Assembly: GCF_011745365.1 (NCBI RefSeq) | Contig: NW_024468909.1 | Coordinates: 1,922,001-1,986,000 of the forward strand | Length of the DNA: 64,000 bases | Origin: Cryphonectria parasitica EP155 | Taxonomy: Eukaryota; Ascomycota; Sordariomycetes; Diaporthales; Cryphonectriaceae | Reading direction: 5' to 3' | In this document: positions 33,965-45,890 of the stretch, one piece after another | How the letters are laid out: each line of letters begins with the position of its first letter | How positions within the stretch are numbered: the first letter of the stretch is position 1 | Notes under the pieces: generated by a model | The model's input: only the letters and a program-made list of their open reading frames with translations | Databases searched by the model: none | Told to the model about the DNA's origin: nothing | Program-made: the position numbers and the translations under genes

Positions 33965-35409
33965 GAGGACTGCGCGCCTAGGATTTCTGGAAAGGGGGAA
34001 GATAAGAGCTAGAACAAAAGAGGAAAATAGACGAGATTGAAATGTCGCGAGCCCAAACAACCTCGCGACAAGGCTAGTGAGCCCTTGAAAAGGGTCGAGG
34101 ACGAGCTGAAGAGAACGAGAACTGCAGTCATTGGCTGTATACGACAATACCGCAATTGACGTCCTCGGTGGCTGCTTGCCTGCTCGCCGCTCTCGACAGT
34201 CCTCTTGTCCTGCAACGACAGGGCGCGCGCGCGGTCGACAGAAAGGGAATCGTTCGCAAGGCGACCCCGTTATTGCGACAAAGCCGGCGGGGTCGGGGAT
34301 TTAAATTTGCCACAGACCCCCAAGGTCAGCCCTCGCGAGCAACAGATCTGATTCGGGCCACGAGAGAGAGAGAAAGATGAGATCGTCACCCACACACGCT
34401 GTCATGCCGGGACTGGGGATGATGGGGGGAAGAGGGCCCACGATGACTGGCAGATTGACGACAGATAAGCTTGGCCCCAGTCGTCACAGCTCTGCCGACA
34501 GAATTGGTAAATCCGCCCCCCCCCGGGTCGCCACTGACGACGTCCTCCTGGATACGGAGAGAGAGGCAGGAGCGCACACCCATCGCGCATCGACGACCTT
34601 GTGTGAATTAACATCCTGCCATGTGAAGAGGGAGGGAGAGAGACAAGGAGGGAACGGTGGATCAATCCTCTTTCTGATCTACTGTCGATCCCTCCAGCAT
34701 TCACCCCCCTTCCCCAGCCAACTTTTGCTTGTATTATCCTCCATGCCCGTCGTCCATCCACTATGCTTTCCGTTGGCCTCACCGTTCTGTCTATTGCTTA
34801 GGCTAACATCGAAAGAGGACCTAAAGAAAGTAGGGTAGCGTGACAGGCCAAGAAAGGAAAAAAAGAGAAGAAAAGAAGCTACCACTGCGGCGACTTTTTA
34901 GGGGGGGTGGGAAGGCCAACCAACGGTTGCTGTGCGCTATTGAAGAGAGTACCTGACATTAGCGTGGTGAAGGAATAAGATTGAGGGGGGATGGAATCTT
35001 CGATAGGTTCTTCTGGTAGTGTTCTGGAAGGCGCATGGAACAAGTGGAAACACCGAGCCAAGACTGGCTCGCGCTCTTTCCTAGGCATTGGGGTGGGACA
35101 TGGGCGCCACGGTAGGCGTGACCGGCTGAGCTGCATCATCTTCGGCGGGCTGGGGTAGCCCACCCTCCTGGTGGAGGGGGCGTCCTCCCCGGGGCCCTGC
35201 TTGGCTGTGGTGGCCACCCGCCATTCGCCCACCCTGTGCATAGCCTGCCGATCGCTGTCCACCTGGGACCCGCCAGGACGAGCCGCTGTTGGCTGGCGCT
35301 ACCCTGGGGCACCACTGCACCTCTGCACCTCTGCGCTTTTTCACGATAACTGTCTCCACCTAACACACACGCATGCCGTACCTAGTGGTTGTCGTCCTTT
35401 TTGTCTTAC

Positions 35410-35482
35410 CAAGCACACACACCACATACACACACACCACATACACACACACCACATACACACACACCACATACACACACAC

Positions 35483-35513
<31 letters not shown>
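35410..35513. repeat. 15-bp minisatellite (unit ACCACATACACACAC, about 5 copies) plus (CA)n
   Basis: Five near-identical 15-bp units in tandem, then about 15 CA units and an A9 run. In one frame it encodes a repeating HTTYT, but no gene surrounds it. Confidence 0.93.
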
Positions 35514-35518
<5 letters not shown>

Positions 35519-35806
35519 AAAATCACAGTCACCTCGGCATGTTCAGATGGGCCAGTCCCCTCCGGCGTGCGCGCACAGTGGAGTGGCTGCCGATGTCCCA
35601 CTCGTCCTCAGCGGTTTGGTGGTTTTTTCCCCCCTCCTCTTTTTTTCTTCTTTTTTTTTCTTTCTTTCTTTTTTTGCGTCTCTCTTCTGGATCAAGCTTT
35701 TGTCGGCGAGCAAGACCCGGCCTGGTGGTGAGCCATCTTGCAGTGCTGCAACCCGTATCCCGAGTAGCGGCATAATATTGCATGGGCGGCCAGTCAAGGG
35801 GTGGGA

Positions 35807-35844
35807 AGAGAGAGAGAGAGAGAGAGACACACACACACACACAC
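35807..35844. repeat. Compound (GA)n(CA)n microsatellite
   Basis: About ten GA units directly followed by about eight CA units. Confidence 0.93.
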
Positions 35845-37133
35845 GCGCAGAGAAAGGAACCGCGAATCGTATTCGCATCGACTGCCTGCAGCCACTGATT
35901 ATATGGGGCCCCATTGTTCCTCCCCTTCTCCCAGAGACATAACATATGTGATACAATGCCGCGCCGATGCTCCCATTCCCTTCTCGGGGCTATGGCGTGG
36001 TCATCCGCATCTGCCTTGCCGTCACCGGTTCCCGATTCTTGTTGATTTACTACTGACTGCTGATCGAGGATCGGAAACGATCTTGTTACTTTTCCGTCTT
36101 CTCCCTGCTTTTCCAAGGAGAAGCTGAATGGATGCCAACATGTCGAGTCTTCTGGGCCATATTTGCTGTCGTGGCATGGGCTGTGCTGTACATTACACAG
36201 TATTATGCAGATGATACTCTGCTGTACTGTGCTATGCCTGTGCCCGTCACCGTGCCTGCGCCGGGCTGAACTGAACTTTACCCCTTGCCCGTCCCCCGTC
36301 GGCTCTTACTCAATATCAAGATCAGCATCTCATAATCCTCACAACAAGGCTGTCAACGACCAAAACAACTCATATTCCTCCCTCCCTGTCCCTGAGCGGC
36401 GGCCTTTCCTCAACGGCGCAAACACGGTCTCACACCGCCGTAGGTGCCGTGTCTCTCGTCTTGGCACTCCTTAGCCTTTTTCTTGTTCCCCCTTCCAACG
36501 AGCCGTGTATTTCCTGTGTCTTCGCCCTCGGTGCACCGTAGTCGCTGCCGTTGCCGCCGCCCTGGGGGTTCCCGAGAAAGGATCGGCAGCTATCATGTAC
36601 TAGTTAGGTGGTGTTGGTGAGAGGAAAGAATGAACAAAGGCACGACTGGGAGTGCTCGATATTCGGGGCGGGAGTTGCAGCGCAGCTACCCATCTGCCGT
36701 GTCTCGTCGCTCGTTTTCCCCCTTCAAGCTTCTTTGTACCCCCTCTGTCTGTATATATGGATACTGCGGACATGGCTCTTCTCTGCCTGCCTGATACGTA
36801 CTCTGCCGTGGGCCCTCCTTCCTCAAGACTGCATCAAAGCTGTTCGATAGTGATGGGAGGAGGAAAGAGAGGAACAATTTACCCTTCCCTTCCTCCTCTT
36901 TTCCCGCCCACCATTTTTCCCCCTTGCCTACAAATGAAATGCTTCTTCAGAGCCTCAATTATCGATTGGGAAGATAGCCACAGTAGTACAACATAGCACA
37001 CAGCACAATTTCTTCCCCTCCTCGGGCATTGATCGGGTCGCCCAGCGGGTCGAAACTGGGGGGATAATTACGGGACACAGCAGGAAGAGAAGTTACTTAG
37101 ATGTACAGTGCCTACAACTACTAAGTACTGTAC

Positions 37134-37157
37134 TACATTGTACGTACGTACGTACTT
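37134..37157. repeat. (GTAC)n self-complementary tandem tract
   Basis: tgtacgtacgtacgtact: about four GTAC units, each its own reverse complement, inside a wider island rich in AGTAC/GTACT words (37100-37170). Confidence 0.9.
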
Positions 37158-37973
37158 TCAAGTACATACCTTAATACATCACAAGCGCTCGGCCATTCCT
37201 TCCCAACTGGTAAGGTGTACAGGACCCTCTGCAGGAGCTGTCGTCAAGCCCAAGGTACCCTTGCATCTCACAGCTAGCCCCCCCCTGTCGTTGCCCTGCG
37301 CTCCTCCCACCTGCATCCTTCCTTCGTGCTGCTCAAGCCGTACCGCGATGCCATGCTATGCGATGAGATGGAAATGAAATGAAATGAAAATGAAATGAGA
37401 GCAAGGTTCTTGGAGGGAGGGGGGGGGGAGAGAGAGGAGTCCCGCCGTCCCCGTTCCCCCGTCCCTAGGACCCGTTCCCGGTCAGGTTTCCAAGGCCGAG
37501 TTCCCTTTTTTTTCTTTTTTTTCTTTTTCTTTCTTTTCTCCCCTTCTTGTACACCAAGCTGGGGGCTGGCATGGGCTGAGACGACTGGGGTGTGCTTGTT
37601 GTATTGTGTATCCTCTTCCATCCTCTCTTTTCTGTCTGTTCTCGTCCGGGTGCGGAACTGTCGCTTGTCTCTCTCTACTGTAGACTTGTACTATGGTTAC
37701 ATAGTCCATCCCACTCCATTCCTTGCTAACCTTGATTGATCCCTTCTAATCCTTGCCATGGACTTTTCTTTTCCCTTTCTTTTTTACTTCTTCTTCACTT
37801 TTATCTATTTCCTTTTTCCCCGACCTCGCCTCGTCCGATGTGCGTGCGCGTCTACAGTACAACACAGTACAATACAGTGCCGTTTAGTCTCTATACCCTG
37901 CCTTACTATATCTACGTACGTATACTAGAAGTACAGGCATTTATTTTTTTCTTTTGGAGAGGGGGAGGGCTGT

Positions 37974-38106
37974 GTGCGTGTGTGTGTGTGTGTGTGTGCC
38001 TGTCAGTTGGGTGGTGAATACTGTAGAAGAGAGAGGGGGGGGAGGGGGGGTGTGTGTGTATAGTGTGTGTGTATAGTGTGTGTGCATAGTGTGTGTGTAT
38101 GTGTGT
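37974..38106. repeat. (GT)n arrays with tatagtgtgtg variants
   Basis: (GT)n at about 37974-38000, then after an 8-G/GA-rich spacer a run of GT units broken by three ATAG/CATAG interruptions (about 38050-38106). Confidence 0.9.
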
Positions 38107-38832
38107 CTCGCTCTTCCGCGAGTTTACTACCTTCCTAACCTGCTTGGTCCTGGTCTCGGTTTTTGGTCTAGGTCTGGGACTGACCTGACTGGGTCTACGG
38201 AGTACCGCCTGGGTCAATCAATGGCTCACACTCCCCCTCAGGCACTGTCTTTCCTTGCCCTCTGACTTGACTTGATGTTGACCGAGAGAGAGGGGGGGTG
38301 GTCCCCAAGTGTTCCATACCGAAGCTGAACACAAGATGTACGCACTGTCCAGGTGGTCAGTCAGTCACTTGTCAGTCAATCATCTACTGCTTGGCTGCTT
38401 GCCTTGCTGGCTTGCTGCTCTTGCTTCTGGCTCTGCTTCCAAGGACCTCCTTGTCCTTGTTCCTGTTCCTTATCCATTCTCAAGAACTGCGGTACATACA
38501 TACATACATAGATACACACTTTACACTCTCATACCCACCACGCACCACCCAACACGCGCACACTCGCTCGCTCAAGTCGGGCTGCTCCTTGTTTCCTCCT
38601 TCCTCGCGCCTTTTCCGTTTCCGTTTCAACTCTTGAACCTGGGCTTGGTCCCTCACTTTGTACCTTTTCCCATTCTTCTTTTTTCCCTCGCACCTGACGT
38701 CGACGTTGACCAACCTGCCCATCTGCATTCGACACTGGTCCTATCACAGCTGCTCTCTCTTTCGCAACATCACCAGCCATTGACGGTCCCTGGTCTCGCG
38801 GGAGCAAGACCACCAGCACCGACACCATATCA

Positions 38833-38869
38833 AACACACACCCACACCCACCCACCCCCCCCCCCCACC
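38833..38869. repeat. CACACCCA-type repeat ending in poly-C
   Basis: (CA)n and (CCCA)n units followed by C12, in the PDE2 upstream region. Confidence 0.85.
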
Positions 38870-39599
38870 CCAATTATCTCCAGCTCGGACAAGCACCCAC
38901 GGCACACGATCACCTGTGCGCGCCTATCTACCTCGCAACTCCAGCTTTCGCCATTCCTCCTACAAACCTAACAGACTCGACCTGACTTCTTTTCCCCCCC
39001 TTCAGTCCTCCGAGGCAGCCTGACCAAGACTCGGCTGGACTCGATCGCATCCTCGTTCTCGTGTCATTCCTTCGCGCACCCCCCTTTTTTCCCTCTCATT
39101 GGCACCGCTTTTGTCCGGAACAATCTCCAACGCGGGCGACTCGGAGCCTCCTTCACAGAATTATTTATTCTTGGTTGCCAATTCTCTGGACTACCTCAAC
39201 GACACGCTACGCTAGCCTAACGTACATGGTCGTAATTCTCGTCCCGAAGACTGACTCTTCCGTGCGACTACTACTTGGACCCGAATCCAGTCGACCTTTT
39301 TGGGTGTGGACCGGCCTCGTTTCTTACACTGCCGCCCACGCCAATCTCCGCGATACCCATACTTCCTGCCACATTCCCGTCCCAGTCTATGTCAACCAGC
39401 TCTACGAATCAAAAACCCCTTTTCGGCCGACGATCGCGGAATTACACCCCACGTCTCTTGCGACCGTCCTCGAAATTGCCGACCTTTCCAATTCGATGTC
39501 TCGCTGAGAGGGATTGCCCGTCGTCGCTTTTACGTTCGCCAGCTTCCCTTACAACCGACCAACTTGGCACGACACGGGCTTGAGATTGCCGCGCAGCTC

Positions 39600-39662
39600 G
39601 TGTGTGTCTGTGTGTGTGTCTGTGTGTGTGTCTGTGTGTGTGTCTGTGTGCGTGCGCGCGCG
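39600..39662. repeat. 12-bp GT-rich tandem repeat (unit TCTGTGTGTGTG)
   Basis: Four tc-marked 12-bp periods (tc at 39607, 39619, 39631, 39643), ending in a CGTGCGCGCGCGC stretch, some 220 bases before the PDE2 ATG and probably inside its leader. Confidence 0.9.
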
Positions 39663-39884
39663 CCATTCGCTGCAGGTAGTTGCAGCCTTGGTGCCTGTGC
39701 CGACAATCTTCTCAAGTGTTGGGAGACCTTCGCTCGAGCTCGATTGTCGGCTCTGTCGCCCTCTACCTAGCAGTGGGCTGGCTCTACACCTCTTGCTGGC
39801 GTTGTTCCCCGTCCAGAATCCATCCCATTCGCGGCAGAGGCGCACCAGTCGCGAGACTGGTCGCGGTCCCTGCACCTTGTCATC

Positions 39885-42642
39885 ATGGACAGGACAGACA
39901 TCAATGTCATCTATGTCCATCGTCAGGCCCACGAGGGTCATCCCGTCGACATAGGCCTCGTCGACGGCCTCGCCATCCACAACACGCATGCTGCCGAGCC
40001 CGGATACTTGAGGGACAGCATACAACTGCTGAATGAAACCTTTGGCCAAGGTAGGTCATGATTTTTTGCCCCCAAAAGTGTGCATGGCATATGTACCCGA
40101 TTGCTGACTGACTCTCCTCTACCTACTAACCCGTAGTCCATGTCTGCCCGAGCAGCACGTCCTGCCTCTCCACCCTATCTGCCCTTCATCATGCTTCCAG
40201 GATCGATCATACCCCGACCATCGTATTATTAGACGTCCCCTATAATGAGAGGGTCCCCGAGCGGCCGCAGAGGCCCAGCTCTCGCTCCAGGTCGCCCTCG
40301 CCCCATTCGAACCCCTCGCCACTACCGCCTGTGAGGCACGACGAGTTGCAGATATCCGACGTCGAGCTCTACGGGCTTAGGTTGTTACAGAGGATCGTGG
40401 CCGAGGCCGATATGCTGAAGCTGATGAAGCTGATTGTGCCGATCGCCGTCATCTCTCCGCCCACCAAGCTTCAGGTCGGCCCGCTCCTTGGATCCGGCAC
40501 CGCAGACGACGGTGCTGTGACGTCCTTTTCGGCCGGCTACTCCAGCAGGCCCGATCTCGTCAGGACATGCCTTGACTATGGGGCTGTCGACGTTATGAGC
40601 ATGCCGCTCCGACCACAAAATATCGAGAACCTCGAGGTTCATGCGTACAAGGCTCGTCAGGCTGCTGCGAGAGAGCGAGAAGCAGTGCTGCAGGTACGGA
40701 AAAATAGGAAGCGGTCCTGGGTCGGTGTAGACACGGGAGGAAAGCCGTTTGCCTATCTCCGTGAGGCGATGGTGTCAGGGCTTATGAGGGGAATCTGCAG
40801 GCTAGACGATGACGACGAGGACAACTCGCTCGGAACCTTTAGGATATCGATCTCTACCGAGAGACAGGCCGAAATCGCAGAGGCCGTCGGCCGATGGCAT
40901 TTCTGCGCTCACGACTTTTCGGATGACGAGCTTGTAGTAGCGGCATCCCTCATGTTCAGTCACGCTCTTTCCATGCCCGAGTTGGCGCAGTGGCGGATCC
41001 CTCCTGGTAAGTGAGACTGATGTTACTACGGGCCTTTTCGTCTTCTTCTTTGCTCTTCCTTTTGTTCCCTTTGGGCATCAAGGCCTGCATGTAATGTGGG
41101 CTCCCGTCCCTCTTTTATAATGTGCTGACCGCTACTCTGCCAGATCAACTGACCCAATTCGTCATTGCCTGCCGTGCCGCATACAACAGCTTTGTGCCGT
41201 ATCACAATTTCCGACATGTCGTGGATGTCCTGCAGGCAACCTTCAGCTTTCTTCTGCACACCAATACCATCACACCCTACCCCTTCAGCGAGCCACAGGA
41301 CGACCAACCAAAGTCACCCGTGGGAGCGCTTTTGATGCCGTTCGAGGCATTAACGCTGCTGATCACCGCAATCGGGCACGATGTCGGCCATCCTGGCGTG
41401 AACAATGGGTTTCTCGTGACCCTCAATGCGCCTCTCGCTCAGCTTTACAATGACCGCTCTGTGCTGGAATCGTTTCACTGCGCCGCATTCTCACAAATTC
41501 TCAGGAGATACTGGCCTTCCGCTTTCGAAGATCGGAAGATGCGCGGCCTCATGATCAGCTCGATCCTGGCCACCGACATGGGGCTGCACTTCGATTACAT
41601 GAAGAGATTGGCCGACCTAAAGGAGAAGCTCTCTGCAAATGACTCTACAGAAGGCTGGAACAGCCGCATGATCGACGAGCAAAAAGGTCTTGCTTGTGCC
41701 TTGCTAATCAAATGCGCAGACATTAGCAACGTGGTATGTACAATTGCCTCGACTTTCTCTGGGCCCCAAATAGGCAGCAGCAGACTAATGTTCTTGGGAC
41801 AGGCGCGTCGACATGAGACGGCTTTGCAGTGGATGGATATATTGGCGGATGAGTTCGCAAGGCAGCGCTCTATGGAGAAGGAGCTCGAGATCCCTACCTC
41901 GCTCATGGCACCACCTCTGACCGAAAGAGCTTCCCAGTTCAGGTCCCAGTTGAACTTCATGAACATGTTCGCCTTGCCTCTGTTCCAAGGGGTAGCTGAT
42001 ATATTGCCCAGCATGAGGTATACTGTGAGCGAGCTCACCGCCAACTCTGAGATGTTTCTGCAGAAGGTTGCCGAAGCCTTGACGAAACAACAGACGGAGA
42101 GGAGTCACCAACAAGGCGGTCCTGAAGTGGCATTGGAGACGAACGCATCTGCTCAAACATCCGATCCAATTCCCAGGTCGGCAAGCACACCGGAGCTGAG
42201 AGGTGGTCACAAAGGTGCGAACGGCATCTCTTCTCCATTCGAACCCGTCAACGAGGACCGGTCAGCTGGATCGGACCGACAACGTAGCAGCCAGACTACA
42301 CAGGGCAGCAGTGTTGCCCAAACAACCGGTGACTGCGCCAGCAGCGCCACTACCGGCAGGTTGCCACTGTCACCTAGCACGCAGGGAACGAGTGTTGTCA
42401 GCCAGGAGTCGATAGAACGACCCAGAAGCAACCCGATTCCCACCATTTGCGCTCCGGATTCTGCGAAGAGCATGACCGAGCCCAAGATGGACGGTCAGCC
42501 CATTTTCGAAGTCGAGACTGCTAGCTCGGCGAACTCGGCGCATGAGAAGTCTATCAAGAAGCGGCCCAGCCGCTTCAGGATGAATGCTTTTCAATTCTTC
42601 AGAAGGCACAAGTCGTATGAAACTGCGACCGAATCGCCCTGA
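39885..42642 (+). CDS. PDE2: Class I 3',5'-cyclic-nucleotide phosphodiesterase (high-affinity, PDE2/PdeH type)
   Basis: Hydrolyses cAMP and so sets PKA activity. Exons 39885-40050, 40137-41006, 41144-41733 and 41803-42642, about 821 aa. The N-terminal region (MDRTDINVIYVHRQAHEG, VHVCPSS, VLLDVPYNE) and the segment with VPIAVISPP fit filamentous-fungal PdeH. The HD-type catalytic domain starts near residue 330: PDEase metal-site motifs YHNFRH (His366, His370), GHDVGHPG (His424, Asp425, His428) and CADISNV are intact. The C-terminal 190 residues are Ser/Gln-rich and probably disordered, ending in a basic patch (KKRPSRFRMNAFQFFRR). The third intron (41734-41802) is 69 nt and stop-free; retention would insert 23 residues after CADISNV. 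A repeat-rich 9.8-kb region lies upstream. Confidence 0.92.
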
Positions 42643-42727
42643 GGACTCCCCTCTTGTTTCGCCACATCTAACGGCATTGTTCTCACCATCAGTCAGCGAT
42701 GGGTATTATCGAGTCGTCTAGATAATG

Positions 42728-42757
42728 AAAAAAAAAAAAAAAAAAAGGGGGGGGGGG
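42728..42757. repeat. A19-G11 homopolymer junction
   Basis: Nineteen A followed without a break by eleven G, about 85 bases after the PDE2 stop. Confidence 0.93.
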
Positions 42758-43483
42758 TTCACTCAAAAGCATAAAAAGCCCACCAAGGCCTGATGCTTCA
42801 TTCACTTGTTAGCTATGGCTGGCTTTACGCTTTGGAGTCCTGGCACAATAATCTCAGCGATGCGCGGCTCTCACACCAGCGCTCATGGAGGAAGTGGCAG
42901 GATAACAACGGGTTAGGAACTGCTACACTGGTCTTGTTTTTACTCAAGTTTTGTGACACCACAGGACTGTCTGAAATGCCTCGAGTGCGGCGGAGAGCTT
43001 GATGGCATGCAGTGCATTCAGGGTGCACCAGCGTGCAAGACTTTGGAGCCGCCAAAATGTTGTTTGGTCGTGGATGGCAAAACTCTTTCTCATACAAGGC
43101 GGCCAGCGTTCTTCAGATTTTTCATTTGATTCCTTGATGCTGACGATGAAAGATGTGCACGCCTGTGGCCAATCAGGAAACGCTTACCTCGTCAACCTAC
43201 TGCTTCATTACTTTTCACGTTTTCTTACTCGCATTTGATTCTGGGAGATCCGGTGTTGTCCCATATATGAGTTGTACTCAGCCGGCTTCATATGGCCGGG
43301 CGGCTTTCATTTTCCTTCTTGTTCCTTGGGAGGAGGCGGAAACGGTAAAAACAGGATGGCATCGCTTTTCCATTGCCCTGAGATAGACCGGCACAGGCCC
43401 ACTCGAGAACAGGAGGCAGGGGGGTCCATTCTTGGACGCATGAATGATTTTCATTTTGAGAGGAGGAGGACTATGACAGACTC

Positions 43484-43504
43484 TTTTTTTTTTTTTTTTT
43501 TTTT
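43484..43504. repeat. Poly-T tract (21 T)
   Basis: Uninterrupted T21 between PDE2 and the carboxypeptidase gene. Confidence 0.93.
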
Positions 43505-44104
43505 GCTGGATACCATACCATACCTTCATGACAACAGGCGGGAAGGAACGAAAAAGGAGAGGGGTTTCTTTGCTGTTGTGTTTGTTGGTGGATGAAATGG
43601 AAATGGGGTAGGAATGGCGCAGCACTGCTTCCTGGCCAGTGGGTATGGATCAGCACTAGCAAGGAGAGAAGACTAGACCTAAGCGTCTTATGTATAAATG
43701 TATAAGATATCCCATCAAAGCTGTTTCCTTGCTCTGCGCCACCCTTTGCCAGGCTTGTATGCTCAATGATGGTCCCTCTGGAGTGGAGATTTGACAGGTT
43801 CTTCACAAGCATACAACACGGACATTATTGATGCTTTATTATAAGGCGACTGAGTGAGCAAGTCTTGGGACGCGGATTAACATGATGAGTCACAAATGCA
43901 AACCAAAGCAATGGTGTGAGAGTTTATTCTTAATCCATATGCTACTGACCACACAACGCCCATCTATCCAATCTTGGGGCTGCAAATCACACCTTGAGGA
44001 CTATATAGGAAAGTACCACCACTCATTGGAAACACTTCTTCCATGACCATTACAAGAGACAGCAAGGCCTCACTATTGTAGTGTTACAAATAAAAGCCTT
44101 GGCT

Positions 44105-45890
44105 TTAGTTGAACCACTCGCCGCTCAGCCAGCGGTTGAAGAAGTCCAAAGCTGGGCCGGGCTGGTCGTATGGGACCTGAGGGACGGTTGTTAGCATTCG
44201 GCAATTCCTACTTTGAATCAATTATTCGGGGAGGCTACTTACCATGTGGCCGGCACCATAGATCTGAATGAAAGTGAAGTTGCCAGAGGACTTGACCTTG
44301 CCATACTCCTCACCGTCGGCCTTGAGAGGCGACAGCTTGGTGCTCTTAAAGTCCTTGTGGCCGGGCCACTCAAGCTCGTTGGACCAGGCCTCGTTACCGA
44401 GCCAGTTGCAAATGAAGTCGGCATCGCCGGCATAGATGAGCACGGGAATCTGCTCCAGGATACCGGGCACCAACAGGTGGAAAGGCTGCATCCAGTCGCC
44501 CTTGAACAGGAAGTTCCGGTTGATGTCGAAGTTGCAGCTGTCGTAACTGTCGACAGTCTCAACGCCCAGGGCGGCCATAACCTCCTGCTTGTTGAGATAC
44601 TTATCGATGTTACCCAGACCTGGATAGCAAAGGCTGCCTCCCTCACAGTCAATGCGAACATCGTACGGGTTTCGGCCCGACTGCTGGTAGGTACCGAGAA
44701 TCTGATTGTTACAATAGATCGAGGCAGGAACGCAGCTCAGCCAGCTCTTGCTCTCGTAGCAGTTGCTGATCATGGACTGGCAGCGAGGCAGGGCGTTGTC
44801 CATAGACTGACAATCACTCTCGCTGAGGACAGCGTCGTAACCACCCTCGCCGCATGCCATGGGACGGTAGTGAGGGTACTGGGTGTAGGGGTCGGTCAAG
44901 CCGTTGCCAATCAATACGGACTTGAGGTTGATGTTGCGGTGCTTGTGGGACAAAATCTCGGAAGTGAAGACCGGAATGTAGTGTCCGGCATAACTCTCTC
45001 CGGCAATGTGGAAATCCTGCTTGGCGTACTGAGGGAATTGCTCGAAGAAGAGCGTCAAGAGCGCGTAGACATCCTTGCCGGCAGCAACAGTGTCGCTGAC
45101 CGAATCGCCACTGTACGAGTAGCCGACATTGACAGGCTGATCTAGGAATATCACGGATGCGTTGCTGTTCCAGGAGCTGGGATTGTACTTGACCTTGACC
45201 TGGTCATCGATGGCAGAGGGGCCGAGCTCGAAGAAGAGGCCAGTCAGAGAGGAGCAGCCAGGGCCACCGTTGAGCCATAGTACGACGGGGTCGTTCTTGG
45301 GGTCGTTGCGTGATTCGAAGAACCCTGAACAGGCGATTGTCAGTGAATTTCTCGGGGACGAAATGCTAGGAGCAATGGATGGCCGACTTACAGTAGAACA
45401 GGTGCTTGTCATTCGCCTCGTCATCCAGATAGCCACTGTACTGCTTGACAGTGTCGACGCCGAGCTTCGAGGGGTCAACAGCCTTGGTCCGCAGCTTATA
45501 GGACTCGAGATCACCGCCGATAGCACGGTGGCTCTCCTCCTCAGCGGTGGTCTTGGTCCAGACCTTCTGGATGTCGACACCATTCATGACGAAGTCCCAC
45601 TCGGAGTCGGGCCTCCGGGAATGCTTCTTTGGCTTGGGCAGAGAGGGCAAAGAATCGAAGGCATTCGGGACGAGAAGCTCTATCTCGTCGAACAGGGCCT
45701 TGGCCTCGTCGGTCATGGCTCCAAAGGCAGCCTCGTAATCCTTGACCTTATCGGCCCAGGAGGAGGCGGCACCAGATGCCACCTCCATGATCTTGTCGGC
45801 GGCGCCGCCGAGGACTTGCTGAGCATCCTGCTGGATGTTGATGGCGGAGGCCGCCCCGACCAGCAGAGCTGAGGATGTGGCGATCCTCAT
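44105..45890 (-). CDS. cpyA: Vacuolar carboxypeptidase Y (serine carboxypeptidase S10)
   Basis: Vacuolar exopeptidase that removes C-terminal residues. Exons 45890-45392, 45324-44243 and 44176-44105 (TAA), 550 aa, a normal length for fungal CPY preproprotein. N-terminal signal peptide ([16 protein letters not shown]) and an approximately 120-residue propeptide; mature part from about WDFVMNG or later. Catalytic triad: Ser277 in AGESYAG, Asp469 in [10 protein letters not shown], His526 in GAGHM-VP, with the last intron falling between GAGHM and [17 protein letters not shown] is the substrate-carboxylate motif. Cys pairs typical of CPY are present. Introns of 67 and 66 nt start GTAAGT. Long open frames on the opposite strand are antisense shadows of this GC-biased gene. 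Confidence 0.95.

Larger units (their letters stand above)
30074..39884. other. 9.8-kb gene-poor, repeat-rich region upstream of PDE2
   Basis: No convincing protein gene. It holds (CT)n, (GAA)n, (CA)n, (GT)n, (GTAC)n, poly-C runs, a 15-bp minisatellite and a 12-bp GT-rich tandem repeat, listed separately. The part from about 36,200 to 39,880 is mostly C/T-rich on the plus strand and ends at the PDE2 ATG, so it may be a long promoter plus leader with upstream ORFs (for example an ATG at 39226 opening 93 codons). No transposase, reverse transcriptase or terminal repeats were found. Confidence 0.5.
42643..44104. other. Intergenic, convergent 3' flanks of PDE2 and the carboxypeptidase gene
   Basis: No gene in 1.46 kb. 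Homopolymers: A19 directly followed by G11 (42728-42757), and T21 (43484-43504). The last 300 bases should be the carboxypeptidase 3' UTR. Confidence 0.6.

Noticed and set aside
38309..38971. 220-codon plus-strand ORF upstream of PDE2
   Set aside because: Made largely of Leu/Ser/Pro/His from C/T-rich and CA/CCCA repeats; no protein family visible.
39275..39583. Open frame with NPVDLFGCGPASFLTLPPTP, which reads somewhat like a protein
   Set aside because: It has no ATG in frame and no join to PDE2 that I could support; probably a pyrimidine-rich leader.
30074..39884. Transposon or biosynthetic cluster in the gene-poor region
   Set aside because: No transposase, reverse transcriptase, integrase, terminal repeats, or polyketide/peptide synthase fragments were seen in any frame.
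44213..45872. Two long plus-strand open frames (310 and 236 codons) opposite carboxypeptidase Y
   Set aside because: They mirror the coding strand of a strongly GC3-biased gene. Their composition (Val/Leu/Ala-rich, no motif) is that of an antisense shadow.
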